Below are positions 29,553 to 40,794 of a stretch of DNA of 64,000 bases, in pieces (positions within the stretch are counted from its first letter, which is position 1; the number at the start of each line of letters is the position of its first letter). This stretch comes from Cladophialophora immunda. Its lineage: Eukaryota; Ascomycota; Eurotiomycetes; Chaetothyriales; Herpotrichiellaceae. Where the stretch lies: assembly GCF_000835495.1 (NCBI RefSeq), contig NW_015622548.1, positions 620,001-684,000 of the forward strand, in the 5' to 3' direction. Both the position numbers and the translations under genes were made by a program. The notes below the pieces were generated by a model. It was not told the origin of the DNA. It made no database searches and saw only the letters and a program-made list of their open reading frames with translations.

Positions 29553-32006
29553 CTACTCGCCTTCCTCTCTGCCAGCTCCCCTCCCATTGAACCCCGGAAA
29601 GCACTTTACAAGCTCGTCCGCCTCATCTGGCGTCACGCTCTCCTCCAGCATCTGTGTTGCCATGGCTACAGTCTCATCGCTCACATATTTATCCACCACG
29701 AAACCCTCCGAGAAAGCCAGTCTCGTGAGCACCACTCGATGTTTATGCACGCCACCGTTGATCACAGAGAGCTTTTCTTGCAGGTTTATCGTCGAGCCGT
29801 GGAGTTGTAAAAGGTGATAGAGAAGACAAACGCCTTTGTTGACAAGGGAGGCATGTAAAGTGTGCGTGGTTGGATGGAGCGAGTACATTGCTGAGACCTG
29901 GTCGTACAAGCTGCGGACAAGGCGCGCAATTGCATGCGTGTCATTTGCGATGAGGAGGCTGCCGTGATGAGAGGGATCATCATGCGGATGTTGAGACGAT
30001 GTTATGGCGATTTTGATGAGGAGGTCCATGGCCTCGAGTCGGAGTTGGCACAGATGCTGCGTCGTGTAGGGAAGAACTCCTTCGTCGACGTTGGGCGTTT
30101 CCCTAAGGAGAGAACAGATCCGATTCATCATCCAATGTTCAACTTGTGATTGCTGGTCATCGGCACAAATACTGCCGAATGTGGCAGGGAAGATGCTCGT
30201 GGCAAGCAAACGAAGCATGAGTGCTATATCAGATATCGGCTGCCAGGCATTGAGCATCATCAGGATGAATTGGTGGTCCATAAGGCGCCATAGAAGAGCG
30301 ATAAGCTCTTCGTCGTCTGAAACCGCATAGGCGACTGTGAGCATGAGTTCCAAGCAGCTCGTCCCATCAACCTCTGGGTTAATAACTGACTGAGGAGTCT
30401 GGCGGATTTTGCCATAAGTGGCATGATTCACGGGTGAGTGTTCAAAGCGTTTCTCGCCGTTGATCGTGATGGTAGACTTTAGGAGAGGTATCATGGCAGT
30501 GATGATGCCAGAATCGAGCACAAGCATATCGAGGTCGATAATATGGTTTGCTATCTCCCGTAGAGAGGCAATTGGCTTATAGTATTGTTCTTTCAGTGAC
30601 TTGGACCACAAATCTATCAGGAGCTGAAGGAGGTCGCCAGGGAGGCGGCGTCCCGCGAGATGAGCAATGCCTTCCCATAAAAGTGTTGAAAACGTCTTCG
30701 ACAGGTTCGAGGGGAAGGCAAATTTGGCCAAAGCTTCAAAGAGTGGCTGCTTCGAGTCTTTGATTCGATACTCAATGACGGACTGCAGGAATTTCAGATT
30801 GCGTTCAGCCTGCTTGTCCTTCCGAACAACCGGAATGACCTGCTCGATGGTTTGGATGGGTTGGGGCGGCGGCGGCATCTCATGTTGACTTGTAGAGCTA
30901 GATGGGCGCAAAACAAGCGGTTTCACAGGACTTGGCCCATCAGTTTTCCGTTTTCTCTTACCCGCTGCGGTGGGAGTCGGCGGCTTCGAACGTCGAGCGG
31001 ATTTCGAAGGAGACATGAGCATAATATCGTCATCATTGAAGCCATCCCGAAGAGAACTTGCGACGCCACGCTTGGGCGTTGTTGTTAGATCAGATTCCTT
31101 CTCCATCTGTCTGTCCTTCAGTCGTTGCCTGAGGGTCTTGGTCTCTTGAAGCCCTTGATTGTGCTCTTGCTGTAGGAATTGGTATCGAGTGGTAAGACTG
31201 TGATTCTTCTCAGCCAAAGCGTTGAGTGCAGCAGTGTGTTTCGCGGATTCTTCTTCCATGGACTTTTTTAGAGCGCCGATTTGTCGGTCGTAGACTTTGC
31301 TTTCCTTCTCAAAGTTCGCTCGAATGATGGAGATCTCGCCCTTTTGCATAGTGACCATATCCCTGGCAGCTTGTAACTCCCGAGCGAGTTCTTCCCGCTC
31401 TCGAAACAATTCATCGGCATGGGTATGTGAGGTATCACGAGCACCTGCCGAGATAGCTGTACTGGTTTGTAGAAGCGGAGTATCCAAGGACATTTCGTCC
31501 AGTCCTGCTGCGGCGCCATGGTTGAAACCAGCCGCTGAAGTTGTTTCCCACGGACCTCTCTGACCTCGATGGTTGACCTCGCCGAGTGGTGGATGGGATT
31601 CAGCACCATATGCTTGACCATACCGTTGTTGGCGGAAGTGTATTCTCTGAGCAGCTTCGCTGACCTGGATCCGGCGTATAGGATAGGAATCTTGATTGTC
31701 TACTGGAGTAGGCACACCCTCTTCTCCGACCAGCTCAAAGCTATCGTCGTCCTCGGTCAAATACCTCTGAATAGCTGGATGCGCAGGCTGGGGTCGAGGA
31801 TTGAACTGTGGGCGAGTCGGAAACTTCGACTGCGGCAAAGTTGTGGACTGTTGTGCAGGCAGAGGAACATGTTTGGTTGCTTGCGCTCTCTGGGTGGACA
31901 GGATGGCATGGTATTCTAGTTGCTGTAAAGCGGATTCTGACAGATTGTCGAAATCGTCATCGTCAAAGAGATCGGTCTCGTCTTCGTTGTCGTCCATGCC
32001 ACTCAT
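29553..32006 (-). CDS. DNA damage checkpoint protein, ATRIP/Rad26/UvsD homologue
   Basis: Single exon, 817 residues. Starts at 32006 (MSGMDD) and 31997 are both possible. The acidic N-terminus ETDLFDDDDFDNLSESALQQ is the probable RPA-binding acidic motif of the family, followed by LEYHAILSTQRA. A coiled coil spans about residues 205-305 (LFREREELARELQAARD and beyond), used in relatives for dimerising and for binding the ATR kinase. The region after it carries basic SP motifs (MLMSPSKSARRSKPPTPTA), likely CDK or ATR targets. The C-terminal 400 residues are helical, HEAT-like. The expected role is recruiting the Mec1/Rad3/ATR kinase to RPA-coated single-stranded DNA in the nucleus. It is divergent from the CDP-DAG synthase gene. 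Confidence 0.9.
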   Translation of the reverse strand: MSGMDDNEDETDLFDDDDFDNLSESALQQLEYHAILSTQRAQATKHVPLPAQQSTTLPQSKFPTRPQFNPRPQPAHPAIQRYLTEDDDSFELVGEEGVPTPVDNQDSYPIRRIQVSEAAQRIHFRQQRYGQAYGAESHPPLGEVNHRGQRGPWETTSAAGFNHGAAAGLDEMSLDTPLLQTSTAISAGARDTSHTHADELFREREELARELQAARDMVTMQKGEISIIRANFEKESKVYDRQIGALKKSMEEESAKHTAALNALAEKNHSLTTRYQFLQQEHNQGLQETKTLRQRLKDRQMEKESDLTTTPKRGVASSLRDGFNDDDIMLMSPSKSARRSKPPTPTAAGKRKRKTDGPSPVKPLVLRPSSSTSQHEMPPPPQPIQTIEQVIPVVRKDKQAERNLKFLQSVIEYRIKDSKQPLFEALAKFAFPSNLSKTFSTLLWEGIAHLAGRRLPGDLLQLLIDLWSKSLKEQYYKPIASLREIANHIIDLDMLVLDSGIITAMIPLLKSTITINGEKRFEHSPVNHATYGKIRQTPQSVINPEVDGTSCLELMLTVAYAVSDDEELIALLWRLMDHQFILMMLNAWQPISDIALMLRLLATSIFPATFGSICADDQQSQVEHWMMNRICSLLRETPNVDEGVLPYTTQHLCQLRLEAMDLLIKIAITSSQHPHDDPSHHGSLLIANDTHAIARLVRSLYDQVSAMYSLHPTTHTLHASLVNKGVCLLYHLLQLHGSTINLQEKLSVINGGVHKHRVVLTRLAFSEGFVVDKYVSDETVAMATQMLEESVTPDEADELVKCFPGFNGRGAGREEGE

Positions 32007-32768
32007 GTTTGACCTCCATCGAGGACCACAATGGACACCGAAAGTGGCACAAACGGCATATGTTTACGTGCCGGGGTGCTTTTTTGTGCGCCTGGCACTT
32101 GTGTGAAGGCACACCGTTAACCAAAGACGCGCATTCGACGCGACGGCGAGGGGTCGTGTGTGGTTGGTGTCTTTCCAGTGGTCTTCGGCGTCAGCGAAGG
32201 GCGAAGTTGTGAAGGGTGCATTAGCGGTGCGGATGAGCCAGTGACAAGCGCCCGGAACAACTGCAGCTCCGAGCATCATCTCTCAGGTAGTAATGCCTAG
32301 ACCAAAGAGTCAGTGGGCTTCGGGGCAGTGGGCTGCAGTGGCTACCAGGCCGCAGCGGGGGCTTCGCTGTATGACGCAAATCTAACTCCGAGTAATAAGC
32401 TGGCTACCTACCCTGCGCAATCAGTCAACTTACTTTTTTGTGGCCCGACCTACCATCAACTTGGTTGAGATACCTTCTATTCACTGTCCTACGACACCGA
32501 TTTGTCACTCATCGTCGCCGCCTCCTCTGCTCATCAATTCTGATAGAGTGCCCAGTCCATGTACAAACCAGAATAAAATCAGGAAATCCGCGGGCGATTA
32601 GTGCCGCTCCTGAAAGCAAGTCTCAGGCAGCCAGCCATCAAGCACGTGTCAAGCGAAGCATCCCCTCTCCTTCCCATTCTGCGATTTCCATCTTCAATCG
32701 GCGCACACCCCTGAGGCAGAAGGCACAACATTCTTCCTGCGGCTCTTTCACGCCGCGCAGAAGAAGCC
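32007..32768. promoter_or_regulatory. Shared divergent promoter, Rad26/ATRIP and CDS1 genes
   Basis: The 762 bp separate two start codons facing away from each other. Short frames occur, but none is supported. Both promoters must lie here. Confidence 0.55.
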
Positions 32769-34265
32769 ATGCCCCGGCAAAAGGGTGTCAAGTTCCAACA
32801 CCGGTCGAACAGCAATGGCAACGGCAACGGTAATGGAAATGGAAACCATCACCGTCGACAAAGCTCTTCTGCCGCTAGCGACACTGCTTCCGAGCCACCG
32901 AGTCCTCAGAGAGATCACCACGACAGCAACACCAATGGAAACATTGTGAAAGGAGAGAAGCCAGATCATGTATCGGAGTACGAGAAAAAGAAGCAGACTT
33001 TCATAACCCGGACAATATGGACACTAGCGATGATAGGTGGTTTCTTCGGCGCGATGTTTGCGGGCCACGTCTACGTCCTCATGGTCATTACCGCCGTTCA
33101 AATCGTCTCATTCAAAGAGGTGATCGCAATCGCTCAGGTGCCCACGAAACAGAAGAACCTTCCGTTGACGACCTCGCTAAACTGGTACTTCCTGGCCATC
33201 ACCATGTACTTCCTGTACGGCGAAAGTGTCATCTACTACTTCAAACATATCCTGCTGGTGGACAAAGTCTTGCTACCCTTCGCGACCCATCATAGGTTCA
33301 TCAGCTTCATGATGTATATATTCGGTGCGTGTGCAAACTGTCACGGTCCCGTCTTTCAATGCTTACTCTATGATAGGATTCATGTCCTTCGTTGCCTCGT
33401 TGCGGAAAAATTATTACCGATTTCAGTTCGCCCAGTTCGCCTGGACTCATATGGCACTCTATCTGATTGTCGTCCAAGCACACTTCATGATGAACAACGT
33501 CTTTGAGGGCATGATCTGGTTCTTCCTCCCGGCGTCGCTGGTCATTACCAACGATATCTTTGCATACATCTGCGGCATCACTTTTGGCCGCACTCAACTC
33601 ATCAGCCTCTCCCCCAAGAAAACTGTCGAGGGTTTTGTTGGAGCTTGGATCTGCACCATCTTCTTCGGGTTTGCGCTCACCAACATCTTGATGCGCTATA
33701 AGTATTTTATTTGCCCCGTCAATGACCTCGGTGCCAACATTTTCACCGGCCTAGAATGCGACCCGAATCCCGTTTTCAAGGCCTACCCATACAACATCAA
33801 AGACTGGACCGGTTTGGACTATACATTCTGGATCGCCCCCATGCAGTTCCATATTCTCGTATTTGCGTCATTCGCTTCGCTGATCGCTCCCTTCGGAGGA
33901 TTCTTCGCCTCGGGACTGAAACGAACTCTGAAGATCAAGGATTTTGGCGACAGCATCCCCGGTCACGGAGGTATGACTGATCGCATGGACTGTCAATTCA
34001 TCATGGGTTTGTTTGCGTACATGTACTACCAGAGTTTCATCGCTGTGTATAAGACCTCAGTGGGCGGGGTCCTCGAAACAGCCATCATGGGCCTGACTCC
34101 GGAAGAGCAGGTTGAACTAGTGAAGCGACTGGGGTGGTACTTACAAGGCCAAGGCATCATCTCGGACAAGGTATGTTATCGCTGTCCTAATCTTCTGGCT
34201 CGCTTGACTGACACCTTCGTCTCTAGATCGGGCGATGCCTGGACCTCGCTCTGCCAAAGAGATGA
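32769..34265 (+). CDS. cds1: Phosphatidate cytidylyltransferase (CDP-diacylglycerol synthase)
   Basis: Three exons, 32769-33324, 33377-34170 and 34227-34265, with introns of 52 and 56 bp, give 462 residues. Exon 3 encodes only IGRCLDLALPKR before the stop. The N-terminus is hydrophilic with an Asn-Gly repeat coded by six-base units. At least six membrane segments follow (for example FITRTIWTLAMIGGFFGAMF). The CTP-transferase signature is near the C-terminus: SGLKRTLKIKDFGDSIPGHG followed by GMTDRMD. The enzyme makes CDP-diacylglycerol from phosphatidic acid and CTP in the endoplasmic reticulum, the precursor of phosphatidylinositol, phosphatidylserine and cardiolipin. The length and single gene fit yeast Cds1. 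It is an essential gene in yeast. Confidence 0.95.
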
Positions 34266-34711
34266 GGATGATTGGAGTGGCAAGATATGGTTTCTTTTCG
34301 ATTCTTTACATTGTGAACCCCCTAACGTTGCCGAGAGCGTCGCAAGCCGTTGTTTCTGGACTAGCATAGCGGTGGTGTCCTGGCCTTGGTTTGTGTGTGG
34401 AAACGATGGGTTCCTTAAAATTCTTGCACTGATGTCGCCATCTTTCGATGACAGACTATGATGGCTTCGAGTCTGCACTTCGAGGGCAGACCAGACAAAA
34501 ACTTGTTTTCTTTCCGCTGGCTGATGAAACGTTCAATTGAGAAGACCGTGCAAGGTCTGAATGGGACGAGGTCTGGACCTGGATGTAAAAGTGTGAAATG
34601 CTGCGAATGTGTGTTGACGTCTCGGTATTGTTGAAGAATCAGTAATGTGATCGTCATGATGCATATGTCATAGAGAAACACGCAACATAGCACGTCAAAA
34701 GTCAATTCATC
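34266..34711. other. Convergent gap between CDS1 and LSM4 genes
   Basis: The 446 bp between two stop codons include a decoy frame continuing past the CDS1 splice site. No gene is supported. Confidence 0.55.
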
Positions 34712-35302
34712 TCAGCCTTGCCCCCTGCCTCCACCTCGCCCACGGCCGTGCCCTCTTCCGCCTCCCCTTCCCTGTCCACCGCTCCCTCGTCCACGATCCC
34801 CTCCTCCCCTTCCACCGGCCCCATGGCCTGCTTGCCCACCTCCACGGCCGCCGCGCTGCCCGCCACCCTGCTGATGTTGTTGTTGCTGCTGTTGTTCTCT
34901 CGCAAGGTCGATGACTTCTTCAGGGACCCGGAGGTATTTGATCTAGGTGGCATGGTCAGTTAAAAGACCGTCTGATCAGCAAAACATCTGTTGATCATTG
35001 AGGAGAGCCGGAGCAGAGCTCAAGCCATAAATGCAACATGGTGGGTCTCTGACAGAGCTCGAAGACACGCATCGCAACATTCGCACATTGTAGGAGTCAG
35101 AACGCACATTGTTTCCTCTCACGTAACATTCGGGCAACCTCCAGAACCTATCCCCCTCCGGGCTAGTCTGTACAACTTCCTTAAGCGTCAGGTTCATCCA
35201 GGTATCGCAGTTTACCAGATGGCCGTTGAGAGTTTCGCCGTTCTTCAGTTCCACTAACATGGGGTGGCCTTGTGCGGCCGTCAGAAGGCCTAGGGGGAGC
35301 AT
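34712..35302 (-). CDS. lsm4: U6 snRNA-associated Sm-like protein LSm4
   Basis: Two exons, 35302-35108 and 34942-34712, with a 165-bp intron, give 141 residues. The splice joins [10 protein letters not shown] to [14 protein letters not shown], exactly within the Sm2 motif. The Sm1 motif is [20 protein letters not shown] followed by DTWMNLTL. The C-terminal tail has a Gln run and then RGG-type repeats ([11 protein letters not shown] and more), as in other LSm4 proteins. LSm4 is part of the Lsm1-7 ring (cytoplasmic mRNA decapping and decay) and the Lsm2-8 ring (nuclear, U6 snRNA). The tail promotes P-body assembly in yeast. Confidence 0.94.
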
Positions 35303-36174
35303 TGTCGTCGCGTTTTTGCACCGGTTGCGTTTGGTACTCTCAGTTTCAGCTGGTGCTCAACTGGTCTGCGGTGCGATGGTCGAAAACACTAGCTGTGGGA
35401 CGCGAACGAGGGCAGGAGCGGCGTTTTTGGTGTAAATGAGTGATCAAAGCAGGTGATTATTTTGATATGTACTCTGGGAAGCATTATGGAGCCTCATTGG
35501 CAGAAGCTGGAGGAACCTGGCTTGAGTCTTGGCGTACATGACTTACATAAGCGTGATGTCACGTGCCACAAGAGTGTCTGGGGGAGGTTCAAGGCGCAGC
35601 TGCGCAAGTCAAAAAGAAGTCATCATTTCATTTCTGGAAAAGTCAATAAATAACACGAGAAGCCTATGACCTCAAGCATCATTACCGAGCCGCCAGCAGC
35701 ACGGCCCATGTCGAACCCTTATCCCACTCGCCAGGTCAGATTCGGAGCCGGAGGGCGACGCGGCCGAGCACTTGTCGGGGCTGTGCATCTCGCCTCCGTG
35801 TCCGAGGCGCGCAACCAAACCTCAAAAGGCCCAAGCGGCTTCTGGCGCCATCCTCCCTCTTCCACTCTCCCTTCAGGCCCAACCTCAGGCTCAGGCTCCA
35901 GCCAAAAGCGAAAGATTCCCATCCCGTCCTGCCATCCACACCCTCCGTCCGCTCATTACCTCTTCGATTCTTGATTCTCATCCACCATACTCTTCAGGCA
36001 TCAGAATATGGAGTTGTGAGGCAAAAAAAGTGAGCGGTTTGCTCCCGTTTCTACTGGGGGAATGCCATACAATTTGAACAAATAATTTGTGCCATTGGAT
36101 CATTGGTGTTTCTTTCCTGGCATAGTCCCACTCATCCGAATCGTCTGTTCCTTTGTTCAATCATTGGGTCCAAA
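35303..36174. other. Intergenic, 0.87 kb, no firm gene
   Basis: Between 35666 and 36077 several overlapping frames on both strands are open because the DNA is GC-rich. One plus-strand frame reads SDSEPEGDAAEHLSGLC in protein-like fashion but has no ATG. The rest should hold promoters of the LSM4 gene and of the membrane-protein gene. Confidence 0.45.
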
Positions 36175-38171
36175 ATGAGGTCTTCACTTACTCGCGTGGC
36201 CACTTTGTTTTCTGCGCTTGCGTCGGCATCTCTTCTTCCTGCTTCTTCGCCTCCTGATGCGGTTGCGAAAGACATCACGACTGTTGCTGGTACAACAGGT
36301 AGTGGATGCCACTCACGCAGTCGTGTTGTTGGCTGACGAGCGACAGATCTTAATCACCTAACCATTCACTTCCATGCTCCCTGCCGGGAATGTTTTGACG
36401 ACACAAAGGATGGAGTGGTAGGTTGTGTCCGATTCGGTCATGTCTTGGGGGATGGTGTCGTTGACGTTGGCGTTCACAGGAGCTAACCCTTGAGATCGAC
36501 TCCGCCGAAGAGGAGTGCTCTAATTCTCCTCCACGTCTGAATGGACTTCCTCTCATTCCACTAAGATCCGGCAATGTCGTTGCCAACGGTCAGATTTCCT
36601 TGATGTCCAAGTCTTCTGATGGCTCGGCCAAACGCGAGGTCAATGCTTCCTGGGAGTCAACCTGTCTAAAGGGTGAAGCTTCCATAATCTCTGTTCGATT
36701 CGAGGGAATCGTCGGCAATGACCCCTTCAAAGATACCTCTGGATTCACCACCTCCTTCAAGCAGAAAGGCCAACCCGCAGTACTGCGTCTCCAAGACAAA
36801 CCTATAGCTCAGGTTTCAGAGAACCTCTGTGACGAATGGCTCTTGTCCGAGGATAAAAGACTCTCCATCACTCCCAATGCCTCAGATCCTACCTCTTCCC
36901 TTGACACCACATTGCAAGCCGAGTATTCTCAACTTGAAGAATTGATAAATCAAATGGGTGCCCTTCATGAGCAGATACGCACAACCGAGACAAAAATTAT
37001 CTCTCTCCTCAAGCAAGAGTTCAAAGCTTGCTCAAGCATGAAGTGCTTGTGGGACACCGCTATGAGTGAAGTTCCAACCATTGCCAAACTCATTAGCTCT
37101 CACTTCTCCCATCATAGCAATCGACATGGTGGTTGCAAAGATGGTGATGCACAATCACCGTGCTCCGCGGAAGTCCAGGAAAGCTTTGCGGTCGACAGCA
37201 TCTTACAAGAAGACGGTCCAGAGGAAGCGTCTGCTGCCGCTGGTAACGAGGAACCCGCACCAGTTTCGCAGTCGCTGGCGGAACCACTTACTACCACTTC
37301 GCCACCCAATGAGCCAGAAGCAACTCCCCTCCCAGAAGGTCAACATCGGCCTCACTTTCCATTCATGGGTGGGGATCATCCTCCCTTCCGACCACCTCAT
37401 GGTCCGCCTCCAGGATTTCGTCCGCCAGCGGGACATCATGGTCCACCCCCTGGCTTCGGCCCTCAAAGCCACCCTCACGGGCCTCCACCCAACTTGGGAA
37501 CTTTTGTCCCTGAACATCGGCGCCTTCTAGAATATCGCATAGGGCTTGCAATCCTTCTGCTGGTACTGCTTGTCATACTGTCTGGTCTAGTCATCCGCGC
37601 CATAATCGCCTTCAGGGATCCTCGACGACGGGCTGAGCGCGCAGCCCGGTGGGAAGAGCGTCGTACTAGGAGACTTTACCGCAAAGCTGCTTGTAAGCAT
37701 AAATGGAGGACTTGGTGGAAAGGTTTCCGAAACCCAGGCACCAATGACTACGAGGAGAAGCGAGAAATGATCCTTGATCAAGAAAGCCTTCTAGAAGAGG
37801 GGGACGACGGATTACAAAAGGAAATCCGTACGCTTCGAAATGCCTCCGATTTCGTGAGGGATCTAGTGCAGGCTGAAGAAGGTCGATCAAGGTCGGGGTA
37901 TCGTGGACATTGTGATCGGGAAGGATTTGAACCTGCGGAACTCGATGCTGGCGTCGGGAGCAGCGGGCTTTCCGACATTGCCCCATCATACGTGACACCT
38001 CCACCTCGATATGAAGAAGAGCTTGAAGGAGAAATAGTGGTCGTCGACGATTTTCGATATACACCCAGCAATACGGATGATACTCCAGAAAGCAGTATCG
38101 TTGATTGCAGCCCGAGGCTGAGTTTGGAGACCGGCAGATCGACTATTGTCACCAAGGACACGCACGAGTGA
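36175..38171 (+). CDS. Type I membrane protein with Pro/Gly/His-rich ectodomain
   Basis: Three exons, 36175-36298, 36347-36417 and 36480-38171, with introns of 48 and 62 bp, give 628 residues. The spliced N-terminus is a signal peptide (MRSSLTRVATLFSALASASL), then NHLTIHFHAPCRECFDDTKD joined to ELTLEIDSAEEECSNSP. The ectodomain has paired cysteines, a short helical segment near residues 205-260, and a PPHGPPPGFRPPAGHHGPP tract. One transmembrane helix lies at about 418-440 (IGLAILLLVLLVILSGLVIR). The cytosolic part is basic (RRRAERAARWEERRTRR) and ends in a disordered acidic tail. I recognise the layout from uncharacterised Pezizomycotina surface proteins, with no assigned function. A sensor-like role is speculation. 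Confidence 0.82.
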
Positions 38172-38894
38172 CAGCTAGCGAAGACTCAGTTTTGAGGAGT
38201 CCATTGTTGAGGAATATGTGGCCATACTGTCTCGCACCCGGTGCATTCGCGGCTGATCCGGACTGGAGAATTTCTTTTTGTGGCGCGGATCATCTGAAAT
38301 TTGTAAAGTAAAACCGGTAAAACCGGTGAATTCGGCGTCGTCGCTTGTAAGAGTTACATTGCTGGGACCTATTCGATGTTTCCAACCTGTGGTCAATCAT
38401 GGCGCAGCTTATAATTCAAGGGACCTCATCCGTCACTTGGTGGGTGAAGCTGGGCTTGTTCATGCGCGGACCTTGTCGGTTGGCGGCATCTCCGAAAACA
38501 GACGGAGTGTTGATGATATAGGCACGGAAGAAGACGAAAGAATCCCTTTATTTTATTTATTGAAGCAGCATTCATGAGAATTTTCAATTCTTTCTTTGCT
38601 CTAGTCGCAACATACGTCGCTAGGGTTGTGTGCCACGAAAGCGAATTGGGCCATCACTACATTGAGACCGACGTCCACCAACACGACCATCTACCTGACA
38701 CGCCGAGAATCCCCAGGCATATTGTGTTTTACTCATGCTCGAGGCGGTGAAAAGCTGTTTTCTTTCGCCCGTTGTGATACCCGAGGTGCCTGGCCTGAGG
38801 GAGTTTGATCCCCTTTTCTTACTATTCAATGTCGTATTGTTTTTTTTTGGGCGTGAAATCACCTTGAATGTCTCAAATTGGACAACGTCCCACT
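38172..38894. other. Convergent gap, 0.7 kb
   Basis: No frame is supported. It lies between the 3' ends of the membrane-protein gene and the hydrolase gene. Confidence 0.55.
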
Positions 38895-39777
38895 TCATAC
38901 CGATGCTGCCGCAATCTGGACAATGACCTTGGCCAACTGGTCCGGCGCGGTTGTGTTGGGACAGTGTCCCGTGTTGAGCGTGTGGACGTCGACGGCGCTC
39001 CCGCTTTCGCGCCGGATCATCTCGATATACCCGCGTTGCAGGTCCGGCGGGATGATCATGTCGTTCTCGCACACGATGAACGAGACCGGGACGTGCTTGT
39101 AGCCCGGGTACGTGACCTCGCTGGCAAAGCTGAGGGCCGAGTGGCGGGACATGGACCTGACGGTCGCGACGGCCTTGTCGAATTCGAGGTCGGGGAAGGT
39201 GGCTTTGGCGATGATGTCGGTGCCCACGAGTCTTAGGAAGCCGTCCTGAGGAGGGTTTGTTAGCTAATACCCGCGTGTGCTCAGTACGGAAGCGCATGGG
39301 AGCGATGTTTTCCAAGTCACTGGAGCGGGCACACCAGCAAGTACCTACCTCTCCGGTCTCGACCATTTCGCGCGGAGCTTCTCCAACCATGCTCTTCAGC
39401 GAATGGCCCGCCGACGGCACATGGGCAGCGAGGTAGACGAGCCTCACGACGCCCCCGGGCTGTCCACGCGCCTGTCGCTCAGCTTTGCCCACTCCCCTGA
39501 GAGTCTCCGTGCCCACGACCCCGCCGTAGGAGTGTGCCACGACCACGACGTCTTTCCCCTGGTTCGCCACCTTCTCAATGATGGCGCGGAAGAACTTCGC
39601 GTCGTCGTCCAGGGTCGCTGGGTCTTCGGGCGGGTTGCGGCTCGCGGACGGGAGGTTGTTGACGAAGACCGACTTGGAGCCGCTCAACGTTTGTATTCTG
39701 TCGACCACGTCGAAGTACAATTGAGCTGTGGAGAAGGAGCCGGGGATGATGACGATGGCTGGGGTCGAGGAAGCCAT
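38895..39777 (-). CDS. Alpha/beta hydrolase (esterase-like)
   Basis: Two exons, 39777-39349 and 39245-38895, with a 103-bp intron (GTAGGT...CTCAG), give 259 residues. The start at 39777 (MASSTPAIVIIPGSFS) was chosen over an upstream in-frame frame that looks non-coding. The nucleophile elbow is VVVVAHSYGGVVG with Ser83. After the splice the frame runs DGFLRLVGTDIIAKATFPDL. VSFIVCENDMIIPP supplies the acid region, and LNTGHCPNTTAPDQLAK the catalytic His. This is the AB-hydrolase family that includes plant methylesterase-like and fungal secondary-metabolite hydrolases. It has no signal peptide, so it is probably cytosolic. Substrate unknown. Confidence 0.9.
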
Positions 39778-40794
39778 CTTTGCGCAGCGCGATGTTTGCA
39801 GGATGAAGGTCTCCAGGCGTGGCGTTGACGCGGTAGTAGGCCAAACCTCTTGCTGACAACGAGCCAAGTGCGTGCGCCAGCCAGACTCCAAGTGATTCTT
39901 ATCGAAACACCGCGAGCAGGATATTCGTAAGCCTTTAAGTATGGTCTAGGTGATGTCGCTTCCACTCGTGGTCCGCCGGTCGCTCGTCCGGTCTCGCTTC
40001 TTTTGTCGACCGAGGACTGATGGTTAGACGAGAAATGTGCCCCTTCATCTGCGTATTGAGGACGCCTTAAATGCTTGGGCTCTGGAGTATTTGCGTTAGC
40101 CTTGCGACTGTGGTTCTTTGCGTGTGACAGACGTTGGGTGAATGCAACACCCCGCGTCTGACCTTGCATGAGCCAGGTCGCCCTTGTTATTAGTCCTGAG
40201 TTAGTCTTTCGGAGGGCATAAACCGCCTACTAAGGCTATAACCATCGCGTAGAAATAGGAAGGTTATATAATTAGAGCTTCCCTAACGGGTAATTTATTA
40301 TTAAAGTGCTACTAGCTAGATAGATTAGAGAACGCTATAGCTATTCATAGCGAGATATTCTTTACGCGCCGTAAATTTGCGCTGTAGGCGGAAGTATTCG
40401 CTAGCCCCAGACTTCACGCTTCTGGCTTCTCCTGATTTCCGCCTCACCTTGTGCTGCCTGCTTCACTCAAGACGGTGCCACTAGGGGGTAAAGATTGCAC
40501 GAGAAAATTTACTTGGAGGAGCGCTACATGCCATTCTAGCATCTTCAACCACCGCAGAACCGACCACAAGTCTGAACCGACTGCCTCCTCCTCCCCCTCC
40601 CCCGGCCCCTCAGGTCCCTGCATTTCTGGGTCCGAGTCAATGACAGGTAAGAGGAAACCAAACTCTTCGCGTGACCAGATCCGTTGTCACTTACGCACTA
40701 CTCCCCTACGACGCACGCATCGTGAGGCATCGACACGCCCGCCTCCAAGAACACCCTGTGACCCTCTGATCCCCCAACCCAAACAGCGCATGCC
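39778..40794. other. Intergenic, 1 kb, left border of the accessory island
   Basis: The left part should hold the hydrolase promoter. An AT-rich relic lies at about 40.2-40.4 kb, listed separately. The frame at 40451-40897 on the plus strand is a low-complexity shadow of the ankyrin pseudogene and was not accepted. Confidence 0.5.
40195..40410. mobile_element. AT-rich relic, possibly RIP-damaged repeat
   Basis: Base use changes sharply here. The stretch is rich in TA steps and poor in C compared with neighbours, with short inverted pieces such as CGCTAT...ATAGCG around 40334-40353. In Pezizomycotina this is the mark of old repeats mutated by RIP. No coding remnant or terminal repeat was identified, so the element type is unknown. 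Confidence 0.35.

Noticed and set aside
35666..36077. Possible small gene with SDSEPEGD-type sequence
   Set aside because: Frames are open on both strands, none has both a good ATG and a consistent splice model, and no family was recognised.
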